Positions 24,901 to 35,688 of a stretch of DNA of 64,000 bases are shown piece after piece. Source of the DNA: Halicephalobus mephisto (Eukaryota; Nematoda; Chromadorea; Rhabditida; Panagrolaimidae); contig SWDT01000081.1 of NCBI GenBank assembly GCA_009193035.1, positions 248,001 through 312,000 of the forward strand. Direction: 5' to 3'. The notes beneath the pieces are model-generated. The model ran no database searches, was not told the origin of the DNA, and was given only the letters and a program-made list of their open reading frames with translations. The position numbers and the translations under genes were made by a program. Every line of letters starts with the position of its first letter. Position 1 is the first letter of the stretch.

Positions 24901-25976
24901 GACCTCTTTCGTCATCATGTTTACTGTATCTTTCTCCACATCTAATTTCGCAAAATCAACAATCCCATAAATTTCACCATATTAGGAGTCTGTTACAAGT
25001 TTCCCAATGACTCGCAAATTCCCCAAAGCCATCGCTCCTTCCGCGGTAATTGAAATGAAAAAGATGTAATTGACTTCAGAAGTCCTCAGTCTTGCTGGTC
25101 TTTGGAACTTTTTCCCCGAGACCAGACTGTTAAATTGACATTATAATGAATCCGGCGAATCATTGTCGAGGATAAATTCCCGAGTTTTTGTAGAAAATTG
25201 TTTTTGTTGAAATTTCTTCGAGACCAAAGTTTATAGTTAAGATGTGATTCACCTGCCTTAGTAATTATCGTAAATGTTTCTTTTCAAAATTGTATAGAAG
25301 TAAAATCCAATTTCTTTCAAAATTCCACCGATAAAAACTTTAAAAAATGAATTTCCAAGTGGAAAAATTTTTAATTTTTTAATTTTCGCGAGTCGATATT
25401 GAATATGCCCTGAGGGAATCATTTTTTAAACTAGTTCCATTTCAATTAGTAATTCTGTAGAATTATTAGAGGATTTGACGTCAAAAATATTTAAAACAAC
25501 ATTTTTCATCTCAAAAAAACAGCTCAAAGACCACTTTTTTCGCTTCTTTTCCGACACACCTATGGCAGTCCTCCAGGGGGTATTTGTCATATATCAAATA
25601 CCATGAAAGGACCCAACTTGACAAGTTTCCAAATGACCCTATCCAAAGAAAAATTAAAATTTTTAATGGACTAGGGTCACGTCCAATAATCGTTATTTTT
25701 TTGACATTTTTACGGGCGGAGCGAAATTTTAAATTTCCTCATAAAGTATTCTTGACCCGTCGTAAAGTTGCCTCGGTATTTTTTACTCTTACAACCTTTA
25801 AACTCAGACGTCTTTTTGATGATTTAGTTTTGTCAAAGCCATCTGGGAATTTCTTCGTTCGAATTTAACGTTGTGAAATCGGATAAATTCTGTCACCTGT
25901 TCGAGATTTATGAAATAAATATAATAAAAAACCTGCTTGTAGGCACCTTATTCTTGGCTCCAGATTCGCTTCCATC
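21924..25976. other. Intergenic region
   Basis: About 4 kb of AT-rich DNA between the G-domain gene promoter and the neuropeptide gene. Apart from the open frame at 23300-23746 (separate entry), I see no protein-like frame, RNA gene or repeat. Upstream exons of the G-domain gene could lie here but could not be traced. Confidence 0.45.
23300..23746 (-). CDS. Hypothetical single-exon open frame, 148 residues
   Basis: It starts with a true ATG at 23746 and ends in ELVEK-stop. Composition is more protein-like than surrounding random frames: mixed charged and hydrophobic segments (LKLQYPGLKVTCAMTRVPHE, PKIVFYFGLSENS, CLIALDCIKDGCPNNLF) and a basic C-terminal end (RMSKKFTRGQFRKKE). I do not recognise a family. 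A second open frame starts across its stop codon at 23310 and runs to 23053, so a frame change or a decayed longer gene is possible. It could equally be a chance frame. Confidence 0.3.
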   Translation of the reverse strand: MNLFYLIYNIPVSKTRSQTTNLLTFFLQQRSTQEFIQRLKLQYPGLKVTCAMTRVPHEIFKTTQPKIVFYFGLSENSLKFFKKATISHNQNCLIALDCIKDGCPNNLFSIFCVGRRIDNSIEYMNPLTTRMSKKFTRGQFRKKELVEK

Positions 25977-26724
25977 ATGAGTTGTGATAGATTTGTCAGT
26001 TATGCAACGGTGAGTTCTTTGGGATTACTGTAGTTTCGAATATTATCAAAAATACATAATTTTTCAGTAATTTCATAATTTTACGAAACATTTTAAAAAA
26101 TAATTATTTTCTAGTAATTTCGAAATTATCTAAAATGATAAATGCTCAATGACTTTTGTCTTAACACGAAAGTTGAAAATTGTTTTCGGATTTTTTCAAT
26201 AAGGACATTTCGCCAAAGACGAATGGTTTTTAAAATAAAAACAATGATTTTAGATTTCACTTTTCTTCCTTGCTTCGACAGCATTGTCTTTGCCAGCAGG
26301 TCCAACTCATCATCATATTCGGATCAGAGCCCTAGATGGTCTGGAAGGTACGGATTTCGGAATGAAGAAACGGGCTCTGGATTCCCTGGAAGGAATGGAC
26401 TTTGGCATGAAAAAGAGAGCTTTGGATGGACTGGAAGGAGTAGACTTCGGGCTGAAGAAGAGAGCTCTGGATGGATTGGAGGGAACTGATTTCGGGATGA
26501 GGAAGAGAGCCCTAGATGTGCTTGAAGGAACTGACTTTGGGATGAAGAAGAGAGCCCTCGACGGTCTGGAAGGAGCTGACTTTGGGTTGATCAAGAGAGC
26601 TCTTGATGGACTCGAAGGAACCGACTTCGGGATGAGGAAGAGAGCCCTGGATGTGCTTGAAGGAACTGACTTCGGAATGAAGAAGAAAGCGATCCCAGGT
26701 ACGGTAGGAGCTTTGCCTTTCTGA
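25977..26724 (+). CDS. NLP-14/orcokinin-like neuropeptide precursor
   Basis: The confident exon runs from the acceptor at 26280 (gcttcgacag) to TGA at 26722-26724. It encodes a short lead (ALSLPAGPTHHHIRIR) and eight 12-residue peptides separated by KKR, RKR or IKR. Four are ALDGLEGTDFGM or one-residue variants with V, A or L; one is ALDSLEGMDFGM; two are ALDVLEGTDFGM. The pattern ALDGL(D/E)GxxFG matches nematode NLP-14 peptides of the orcokinin group. There is no Gly before the basic sites, so products should not be amidated. It should enter the secretory pathway, but no clear signal peptide is in this exon. A candidate first exon (25977-26009, MSCDRFVSYAT, donor gtgagt) joins in phase 0 but is only weakly hydrophobic. 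AATAAA at 27030 may end the message. Confidence 0.85.
26329..26688 (+). repeat. Eight 45-bp coding repeats of the neuropeptide precursor
   Basis: In-frame units start at 26329, 26374, 26419, 26464, 26509, 26554, 26599 and 26644. Unit pairs 4-5 and 7-8 are alike (GTDFGM-RKR then DVLEGTDFGM), suggesting duplication of a two-unit block. Third codon positions vary while the peptide stays fixed, a sign of purifying selection. Confidence 0.92.
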
Positions 26725-29700
26725 GCCAACTGTGTTCGTTCCTGGTCGTCCTTGCTTAGCTTGACTGTCGTCTTCCCGTCCATTAGCCCCTCCATTTCTA
26801 GAGAGATACCGTATGAATTACCGACTTCGATTCAATGGCTTACATGGATTCAATTAACTGATTCTCTACTCTCACTTGAGATTGAGCTGATCCGCCGTTT
26901 CCCGCAAGATCTCGTGTAAGAATCTCATATCTGTAATTAGTCAAATGCTGAATCCCCAAAGTTGTCAAACCAGTTTTGTAAAGGTCCAAATGAACCAGTG
27001 CTGAATTAATTTTTGTGGAGACTTTATGTAATAAATCAATTTCATTGTTAGAAACTTGTTGTCAGAAGAGGAATTATCCGTTATGACAAGTATTCAGGAA
27101 CAATGTGCAAACCATGGGGAATTCAGGGAGATTTAGAATAATCAATGCTTAGCATTTTTAAACATGGAAATGACTATTGATGAAAACTACATTTTATAAA
27201 AATTGGAAATTGACGTTATTGTGAAATTGCAGAATTCTTCAAGCATTTCTAGAAACTTTGGATCCAGATGTCGGTTTTGAAATTTTCCATCAACCTTTTG
27301 AATTTTTTAAGAACTTCCATGAAAACCCAGGAGATCTAAAAACCTCCATGAGATTTTTAAAATTCTGGAAATTTTCTAGAGGATTTTAGAAGATTTTAGA
27401 AATGTTTATAAAATTTCAGAAGCTTCTAGAATTATGGGAATTTCTAAAAACTTTCATTGGATTCTGGGGAAATCTAGAACTTTCATGGAATTTTAGTATT
27501 AAGAAATTTGACTTAAAAATATCAATTTCCTGTCAAGGAGGGTTCTTGAAAACCAATTCGACGACTATATGGAATCTGGTAGGCAGTTCTTCCTTGTCAG
27601 ACTCTTGATTTAGAATTTGAAGATTGATGACGAAAACCACAAGGGATTTACGAAGATAAACCAGTTAAGCATGACTTTTTAAAAAAGTAATTTGTGATAA
27701 ACAGAATATTTGATGATTTTTCAATTAGTGGGCATAAAATCCAATTTTGTGTCTGTTTATCAATTTTGGCATTTTTACCTAATTGGCAAGCCAGGGCAGC
27801 TGAGTTCAAGCTGTGACGTCAGTTACACCTCCATATATGTAGTCAAAAAGATATCTAAATCTTAACCCTTTTGTGTAAAGTCATTCAGAATTGAGGGACA
27901 TTCATGCATAAGATGTTTATTCACGAATTTTCAAACACAAGGTACTTTTTCGACTTTAATTTTATTTCAGAAAAACCTGAACCGTGGTTTTGATAGTTAA
28001 CTGTTGACTTTTTTCCGACTTGATTAGCAGTACTGTTATGTAAATTATTTTCGATTGTTATAGGTTTTGTCTGGTGGAAGAGAGATCGCACGTGACACAA
28101 ATGGGAAAAATGACATTAACTATGAATACTCGGCCCTCGCGTACTGATTGTTTGTAAATGAAAAGCAGCTGTAATAAAAATGGATAGTGTCTAGGAATTT
28201 TCCAGGGACTATCCATAATCCTATCAGTTGTTTTTGATGCTTAGTTTTCTAAACCAAAATGGCTTCATCAGGTAGCCTTAGGATATGAACAAGGAATAAA
28301 ATTTTTTTCTCTTATTACTTTCTTTGTTAATGTAATTTCTGAATTCGATAGATTATTATTTTAGAATTTTTTGTACTAAGGAATTCAATGTTAGAAATTC
28401 AGACATAAAGAAATAAATTTCTCGGAGTATGACTAGGAATACCACTAAAGTTCAAATAGCGTGCAACGTCTACAGTATCATCACCCTACGCCGAGTGTCC
28501 TTCTTCTAAAGGTCTACAAGGTTTTTTATTAACTTCTCAAAAGATTTGAAAGTGTCATCCATATGGAGCATCTAATATAAAAGAAAATCTACAAAGGTAT
28601 TTAAATCTTTTTAAAAAATGTAACAACAGTTAAATACCTATTTAAAAACAATTTTACTGAAATAAAAAATTCCAGGAAAAACTCACACGCAATTGAAATT
28701 TCCAAAAAAAATTCATAAAAATAACTATAAATTATTGTCTGGCTTTTTAAACTTTCCATCTGAATTTGGAAAGATGCAACATAGTGCTTTTAAATATTCA
28801 TAAAGTCTAGCTATTATTTAAAATACATTATTTTCGTATTGAGCAATTAGACAATGTTCATTAATTACTGTCTTTATCCAGGGACTAAACACAAATAAGA
28901 TAGAACAATGCTAGCAATATAAAGCACAACACCCAGGAATGCTGACTAACATGCCACATTCTCTTTTATACCCCTGATTAAGCAGAGAAAGAACTGATTA
29001 GTCTCGGGTGCTCTGAATATCTCTGGTTGTGGAGACTACACATTCACAACATTAATAAATCAACCTACGCTATTTAAGTGCATTATCGATTGAGAAAAAA
29101 TTTCAGGTTAAGATCAATTGATGCTTGCAATGATCCTTGAGAGAGAAATATAGGGTAGAGTTAATGAGAATAACAATCGGACTAAGAATTAGTAATTTTT
29201 GTGGACTGGGGTTATCTATAAAGATTCTTCATAGAGGATGTAATTAGAAACTTGATTAATTACGTCGACAAGTTCATCAGAAGACGAGCAGAGAGATTCA
29301 ATTTTAAGTTTTTTCTTGACCTATTCTAGAATGAAATGGATAACATTGGGAAGCCTTGTTAATTATTGTAGATGAGATCAAGAAAGTTTATAGTTAAGTA
29401 TTTAAGATTCGGGTTTTCGAACTGGTCAAAGTAAAGAACTACTTTGCAAAATTTACAGAAGGGAACGAAAAAACCAAACACAATCATCGACAGTTTTTCA
29501 TAGATTTATAACTTAGAAGATACTAACCAATATCCAACTAAAAAACTTGGTAACTTATATAACAAGTGTAAAAATAGTAATTATACTCAATTCTTAAGAA
29601 ATAACGCAAATATCTATATCATATAGTCATCATGGAACCAATTATGTTGGTGATTATTTCAGAATTCTTGATTTGAAGCATGTTTCGAGCTATTTATCAG

Positions 29701-30040
29701 TATTTGTTGAAAACTAACGTTTTTCAACAGGAATTTGCTTGATATATTCCATCCGAAATTTAAGAAACTTCTGAATCAGGAACTTTGATAATTCTCTTTT
29801 TTCTTCCTCCTAGTCATATTGAAGGATGAAAATAAAACTTTACACTTGTATTTCCGTTTCTTCGCAAAATGGGCCAACAATGGAGCCCAAGAATTCAAAA
29901 AACGGATAAAGGTATTTTGTGGGAGACAACTGGAGCCACACTCTTCTTTAATACTGCCATGAATTCTCGAATGTATTCAACTTTTTTATAAAAAATTTAT
30001 TTGTGACTAGAAAATACCGTAATATAGTTCAAGTTGCTAA
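26725..30040. other. Intergenic region
   Basis: 3.3 kb with no supported gene. It holds the neuropeptide gene 3' end (AATAAA at 27030), an imperfect TTCTAGAA-rich stretch at about 27240-27490, a palindromic CRE-type octamer TGACGTCA at 27814-27821, and one unit of the dispersed repeat at 28164-28235. Confidence 0.45.
28164..28235. repeat. Dispersed alternating-palindrome repeat, one unit
   Basis: gcagctgtaat, then ggatagtgtctagg, then ccagggactatcc, then a degenerate atcagttgtttt. This is a compact single copy with the full module order. Confidence 0.7.
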
Positions 30041-32396
30041 ATGGCAACCAATCATCAGGTAAGGTTTCTATTTAGATTAGTGTAGATCTGAAAAGGCCCT
30101 CAAATCCTGGAAAAGTGATTTCCGCTTTGGGAGAAAAATGACTTTCCTTAATTCCGTCCGGAACTATAGTAATCCAACCTGGCCAACATTTGTTTAGATG
30201 TTATTTATTTGTCAAAAAAATATCAAAAAACTCATTTTTTACTATACGACTGTTTTTGAAAGATAATTTTCATCCCAATTTTCCGACGAAAATTGCAACC
30301 GGCTTCCGGAATCGCTACCTCGAACGGAAGCCTCCAGGTTGTCCCTTACTTTTTCCAGATTTCTTGTTGAAAAAGTATAAACGTGTTTACTTTTGCAGCC
30401 CGTTCGTCGAAGAGTAGTAACTTTTGTCGACGAATTTCTTGTCCCGTCAACTGCATCGACTCCGGATTACAGACCTCCAACTAGCTATCCGAGCACAGTA
30501 AACTCCACAAAGCGACAGTACTTATTGGATTCAGGCAGGAGTGCGACTTCTAGTCTCGTCGCCGACGAAGAACTGAAGGAGTTAAACAAAGAGCTGGGAA
30601 AGGCCGGGGTTGTCATTGAAGTCCAGCAATTTGGTGAGCCCATAGATAAAGAAGATCATCACTTCAAGGATAAGAGACTGAATGAACTGTTAAAGATGAG
30701 TTTAGACGACGTAAGTTCATTTCTTAATTACAGTTTTATCAACCACAAAGTGTTTTAAAGAATTGCTGAAAACTTCCTCTTTGAAATTATTATAAATTTC
30801 TAAAAATACTTTTCAAACTCTTTTTCAATATTTTTATTTTTATAAAAAAAGTCCTCATGAAGTTTTGAATAGTGCCTAGAAAATTCCCATTTGGAAAGTT
30901 CATAGACTGTCTAATATTTTAATGGAACTGTTTTTGTTGAATTGAGAAATAGTCTTCAAGTTTGTTTTCAATTCCAATTTCTTTTCGATAATTACCGTAA
31001 TCTTTTCTAGCTCGATATTGACTTCTCAGACCGCGTGAACTACTTAAATTTGATGTCCAAGGGTCAAGAGCGTCTCTCCGCTCGCTCAAAGAAAAGCGAA
31101 GATTCGAGGCGTCGTTATGAAAGGTGAGTTTCTCCAAAGAAAAAACGTTTCCGGTGTTTGAATAGGCTCCACGGAACACGTTCGAGCCTTTTTCCAGGGG
31201 GGCAATTATTCCGGACATTGACTTTACGACTAAATTTTTGTTTGGCACCACTTTTCTTGAATAGCTTTAGGCAATTTACAAAAAGTTGCTAAAATTGTAT
31301 ATTTCCACGAGTTGTATTCATCTAAAGATTCTGTTGGTCACATAGTCGAGATCCGTCTCATCTGCTTTGAAGTCGCCGACTGTACTTCCTGAATTGTTCA
31401 GACCAATATTGAAAATGGAGAGCTTATTTTTGTTGTTGGTTTTCCTGAGCAATGTCTGCTCGAGGAGCAGACGCGTCTAGAAGAGATCAGAAAAGAGTTA
31501 CTGTCGTATTAAGAACAGGTAATTTTTACTTTCTGAAAATCGTATCGGAAGAAGATTTTGGAAACCTATTTGTATAGGGCATCAAAAACAGCTCCAATGA
31601 GAGCAACGGATAGTGTTTAAAATATTCAGAAATTGAATTTTCTGAACACTATCCACAACCTCTATTAGAACTGTGTTTTGAAACCATTTTAACAGCTTCA
31701 GTAAACATCTTGATGATGTTCAAAAGATTATTACGCTTGAATATTTTGAACATTATTCAAATTTTTACTGGAGTTGCCAAATCGCATTCCAACAATCAAC
31801 TCTAGTAAATTTAGAAATAATGCTTAGAAAACACCAATTGTCTAGCCTTTGGGGCACTTTCTAGAAGTGGCTCCAACTCCGAACTGATTTCTATTTACTT
31901 TAAAATTCCCCTCTTCTAGCGATATTTCATTCTAGACTTATCATCTCCACGAGTATACCCCACCCGTCCATCGGTAGACTCTACTTTCCAAAATTCGAAC
32001 TTGGAATCAGATTCTGAAGACACTAGTAGGACCTACATAACTTGCTCTACAAGTCTGCAATCTGTCAAGCTGCCTTCCTTCGGCGAGAGAAATATTGTCC
32101 CTTCTTCCAGATCCCCGATCTGGTCAAGAAGTAGTGCGGTATCTAGTTCAGTAAAGAGATCTAAATCTCTAGGGTTCAGAGGAAGAACTTATTCACCTTC
32201 TGAATCTTCCAGTGTAGACTTCACAATGAATAGATTGACAGCAAAGAGACTAGCCCGGGAAGACAGAATCCGTCGACGTCGGATGAGAGCCATTTTCCGT
32301 CCAGAAGAAACTGAAACAGAATCTCCGTCCACGAGCCAAGTGGAAGAAGAAGAGGAGGAGGAAATCCTCGAAGAACAGACTTCTGATGATGAGTAA
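30041..32396 (+). CDS. Uncharacterised low-complexity protein, or 5' exons of the Twinkle gene
   Basis: Coding segments with good signals are 30041-30058 (MATNHQ), 30399-30710, 31011-31123, 31452-31518 and 31936-32396. The first three join in phase (MATNHQ-PVRRRVVTFVDEF, then acidic KELNKELGKAGVVIEVQQFG, then KGQERLSARSKKSEDSRRRY). The junction from 31123 to the fourth segment is not in phase, so an exon is missed or a second start at ATG 31452 is used (MSARGADASRRDQKR). The last segment is Ser-rich, then basic (REDRIRRRRMRAIF), then a run of Glu, ending DDE-stop at 32394. Splicing at 32392 instead would run on in frame into Twinkle at 32596. No domain is recognised. It is certain only that this is coding. 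Confidence 0.5.
30846..30935. repeat. Dispersed repeat copy in an intron (degenerate)
   Basis: One weak unit: atagtgcctagaaaa, catagactgtct and ttaatggaactgttttt. It lies inside the 300-bp intron 30711-31010. Confidence 0.6.
31575..31790. repeat. Dispersed repeat, two units in an intron
   Basis: aacagctccaatgagag at 31588, ggatagtgttt, tctgaacactatcc near 31660, tattagaactgtg, then a second degenerate unit ending ttactggagttgcc. It fills half of intron 31519-31935. Confidence 0.78.
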
Positions 32397-32595
32397 GAAA
32401 ACCAATAATTGCTTCCTTCACGAAAATGTGTTCCAAAACCAAAAAATAATTTTCCTTGACAATATGTTCCTTGTCTGGAATTTGGCTTCAGAGGTTAAAT
32501 TTTCTTTGTGGTTTTCCAGACCACCCCCTGTCCGGAAGCGTTTTCCGACTTTGGAACAATTGTTTTTTATTAGTCTTTACTGTTTTATTTTTTAG

Positions 32596-35500
32596 CATTG
32601 AGAGGCTGTCTGCCAGAGCCATGGATGAGGATTCTCCAGATTCCAATGTCTTGCCGATGCCTCCAGTGGTGAACAACCATCACATGCCTCCAGATCCCAC
32701 TGTCAGACTAATCTGGCAAGATGCCATTGATTTAGGAGAGATTCGGAATCTCCAAGATCAGTCTGACTTCAGGTCTTTGAAAATTCAGTTGGGCATAGAG
32801 GTTGGTCATTTTTGGAATAGAAGTACAGTAAATCGATTGGAAAGTTGGATAATGTCTAGGAAATTCAGAAACTGAAGTATTTCAGATACTATCCATGTCT
32901 TTTATTAGAACAGTCAAACACTAACCAAAATCAGCTCCAATAAAGGTTGTGGATAGTGACCAGAAAATTTGCAATTAGGGTTTTTGGATATTTTTCATTT
33001 TTATCGGAGTTGTTTTTTCAAAATTGAATTCATTTTTAGAGAATCCCAGCAGACACTCTCTCGCGCTACCACCTGAAAGGACATATGGACAGCTACGATC
33101 AACCGGCAATCTGCTATCCCCGCTACTTTGGTCCTTCCGGGAGAACTCGTACCCCCGGAGGCCTCAAAGTCATCCGGAGGGTCGGGGACAAACTCGAAAA
33201 AGAAAATTACCCAGAGACGGACGAATATGGGAAAACTAAATTTTCTGGAATCTTCGGATACCATATGGTGACTCCTTCTGACAGAAGAGTTATTCTGACT
33301 ACAAATGAACGAGATGCCTTGGCTGTTTATGCCGCAACTGGAGGCCTTCTTTGCTTAGCCTTGCCAAACGCCGAAAAATTCGACTCCTCAGTTTTGCCCT
33401 ATTTGGAGGATTTCGAAACTGTTCACCTTTGGTTCCCGGCTATTCACGAGAAATATGCCAGGGAATATGCCTCATTTCTGAGCGGAGCGAGGTGCTACAT
33501 CATCACGTGAGTTCATTCATCCTCCTAGGGAGTTCCCCATCTAAACATCGTTTGTTGTAGTAAGAAAGAACGTCCCATCGAACTTATTCGAGAAGACAGA
33601 ATCAAAGAAATCAAACGAGCCATTCACGAAGAAGCTGTAAGATTACGGAACCCAGGATTCCGATCGATGACAGATGTCCGCGACGACGTTAAGAGCGAAA
33701 TCGTCCAAAACAAATCTAGAATGGCCGGAATCGCCCAGTGGAAGCGCTTCGACGTTTTGAACACCTATCTCAAGGGCTTCAGGCCCTGTGAACTCACCGT
33801 ACTCACTGGAGGCACCGGAACTGGCAAGACCACCTTCGTCTCCGAATATGCCTTGGACTTGTACACTCAAGGGGTGAGTTGCGGTCAGTTACCGGCTAAA
33901 ATTAGGTCAAAAATGTTCCAGGTGAGAACCCTCTTTTGCTCTTTTGAAATGCCAGAAGAAAAAATCCTCAAATGGATGCTAGTGCAGTATGCCGCGTGAG
34001 TTTTGTTTACTGTAGTTCTTAGAAAGAGTGTTGTTCCGGAGTGAAAATTGATTTTTATTGGTCATTCGTCCTGTTTCTTGCCCGACTCGGCCTGCTTGTT
34101 GGAACAGCACTCTTTTGCCTCGAAGTAAAAATAAAATAAAAAACCTCTGCAGGCCCTCTCACATTCGGAGTTTGGCAAGGACCAGGACCTATCACAATGG
34201 AGTCAAGTCTGTTTAGCTTTGGTTTACTGAAATAAGGGGCTTGTTTGCAGGATTCCACTTCACAGAGTCGAGAATCATCCTTCAGTCGAGATGTGGTTGG
34301 ATCGATTCGAGAGAACCAAGGGGGATTTGATAGTGATGAAGACCTCTGAATTCAGAGACAAGACTGTAACCGAAATTGCCAATGTAAGTGGGAGTCAATG
34401 GACTAAGGGTATTCTTGTGTTGGAGCTAGATACCGTACTAATTGTCTTGAAGCGAAAAATCTCAATTTCTTAATCTAATTTTCCTGTTGAACTTTATTTT
34501 GTAGCCAGGTCTCAGCAGGAAACAGATAAATAGAAACATTTGAAATTAGTTGCTTGCTGTTTTAGGCGATCAGAGAACAAGTAATTGCAGCAGGAATTCA
34601 GCATGTAGTCATCGATAACCTTCAATTTTTGGTCAACTTGGCCACTCTTCACAACGACAAGAGTTCAGCCATCGAACGTTATCATCAACAAGACAGATTT
34701 GTCGGTCTGTTGAGATCCATGGCTACAGATTACAGAATCCACGTGACTCTGGTCGTTCATCCAAGAAAAGTCGAAGTGAGTGTTATTTTGAAATTGTAAA
34801 AAAACGAAAATTCCAGGGTGACGAGATCGACATCCAGCATATCGGAGGGTCTTCTCGAGTCATCCAAGAAGCAGACAACGTCCTCGCCATCCAGAGACAC
34901 CGTGATGATGTCGATAAGCGGAAGTTCAGAAAATTCCTCTACGTGAGTTCTCGGACAAAAATTATCAAAAATTTTCACATCTATAAAGCTGCAGCATGGT
35001 CCGTAAATTTGGAACTATTGTAATTTGTTCCAGATACCATAACCTTTAAAATAGAAGCTTTAGAGACATTCATATCTCAAATTTTGGACTTTATTTTGGA
35101 AATGTTAGCTATATACAGTATTCCCTTATTACTGTGTAAGAAAACACATTACATCCAATGGCATTAAAATTATGGACTATACTGTGGATAACTAAGGCGG
35201 ACTTGATCTTATTTTAATTTCCATTCTAAAAATAGTTGAAAAACAGAAAACATATCTGACATATTCGTCAAAAATAGTATCATGAAATACTCAAATTAGT
35301 TTCTCTGAATCTATTAGTGGATTTTTGGAATTTAATTTTATAACGAAAATGAAAAAAGCTTAAAAATTACCTTTATTTATATAGTAATTTTGATATTTAT
35401 TGTTTATCAATTTAATGTATTTAATAAGTACATTTAAAATATACATTATATTTTATCTAAATGTCTTTCTGAAATATGATAATCCGTGGTTTTAATTTAA

Positions 35501-35688
35501 ACCATGATTCACATCTACGTACTTTTCCTGACAATATTTATTAGTTTTCTCGAAAAATTAAGGATAATTGCTTTTAGATTCTCAAAAATCGTTACGGCAT
35601 GCGTCGAGTGGAATCGGACCAGATCGAGATGGTGTTCCAGGCCTCCACTTACACCCACTCCTTGATTGACTACGCCCAAGTCAAATAA
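32596..35688 (+). CDS. TWNK: Twinkle mitochondrial DNA helicase
   Basis: Predicted exons are 32596-32800, 33040-33506, 33561-33873, 33922-33995, 34251-34383, 34566-34775, 34817-34942 and 35578-35688, all in phase; 537 residues from ATG 32621. Twinkle is the hexameric replicative helicase of mitochondrial DNA. Residues 20-60 (VRLIWQDAIDLGEI) match the vertebrate linker before the primase-like domain. A toprim-like segment follows (ILTTNERDALAVYAATGG). The RecA-type helicase core has Walker A GGTGTGKTTF, CSFEMPEE, Walker B HVVIDNLQFLV, the VVHPRK block, and QEADNVLAIQRHR with KNRYGMRRVESDQIEMVF. The protein stops soon after. An acidic start MDEDSPDS is a poor mitochondrial presequence, so the true N-terminus may come from the upstream in-frame exons. 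AATAAA at 35829 is a likely poly(A) signal. Confidence 0.94.
32820..33015. repeat. Dispersed repeat in the first Twinkle intron
   Basis: ggataatgtctagg at 32846, tcagatactatcc at about 32883, tattagaacagtc, cagctccaataaagg at about 32932, gtggatagtgacc and tatcggagttg. The repeat fills nearly all of intron 32801-33039. Confidence 0.8.
34943..35577 (+). other. Last intron of Twinkle
   Basis: A 635-bp AT-rich intron between RKFLY and ILKNRYG. Unlike the other long introns in this gene it shows no clear copy of the palindromic repeat. Confidence 0.6.

Noticed and set aside
26142..26489. 115-codon plus-strand frame beginning with a signal-like segment across the neuropeptide exon
   Set aside because: It reads the repeats in a frame without dibasic sites or conserved peptides; the alternate frame shows codon-level selection for the peptide.
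26313..26795. 160-codon minus-strand frame with Pro/Ser/Lys repeats
   Set aside because: It is the antisense shadow of the 45-bp neuropeptide repeats; a repeat length divisible by three keeps other frames open too.
27814..27821. Palindromic CRE octamer TGACGTCA downstream of the neuropeptide gene
   Set aside because: A single 8-mer is expected by chance in this length, and it lies about 1 kb past the gene; another copy of TGACGTCA lies inside coding sequence at about 62967.
31412..31480. Short frame MESLFLLLVFLSNVCSRSRRV resembling a signal peptide plus basic end
   Set aside because: Only 21 codons, overlaps a better coding frame (MSARGADASRR), and no mature peptide follows.
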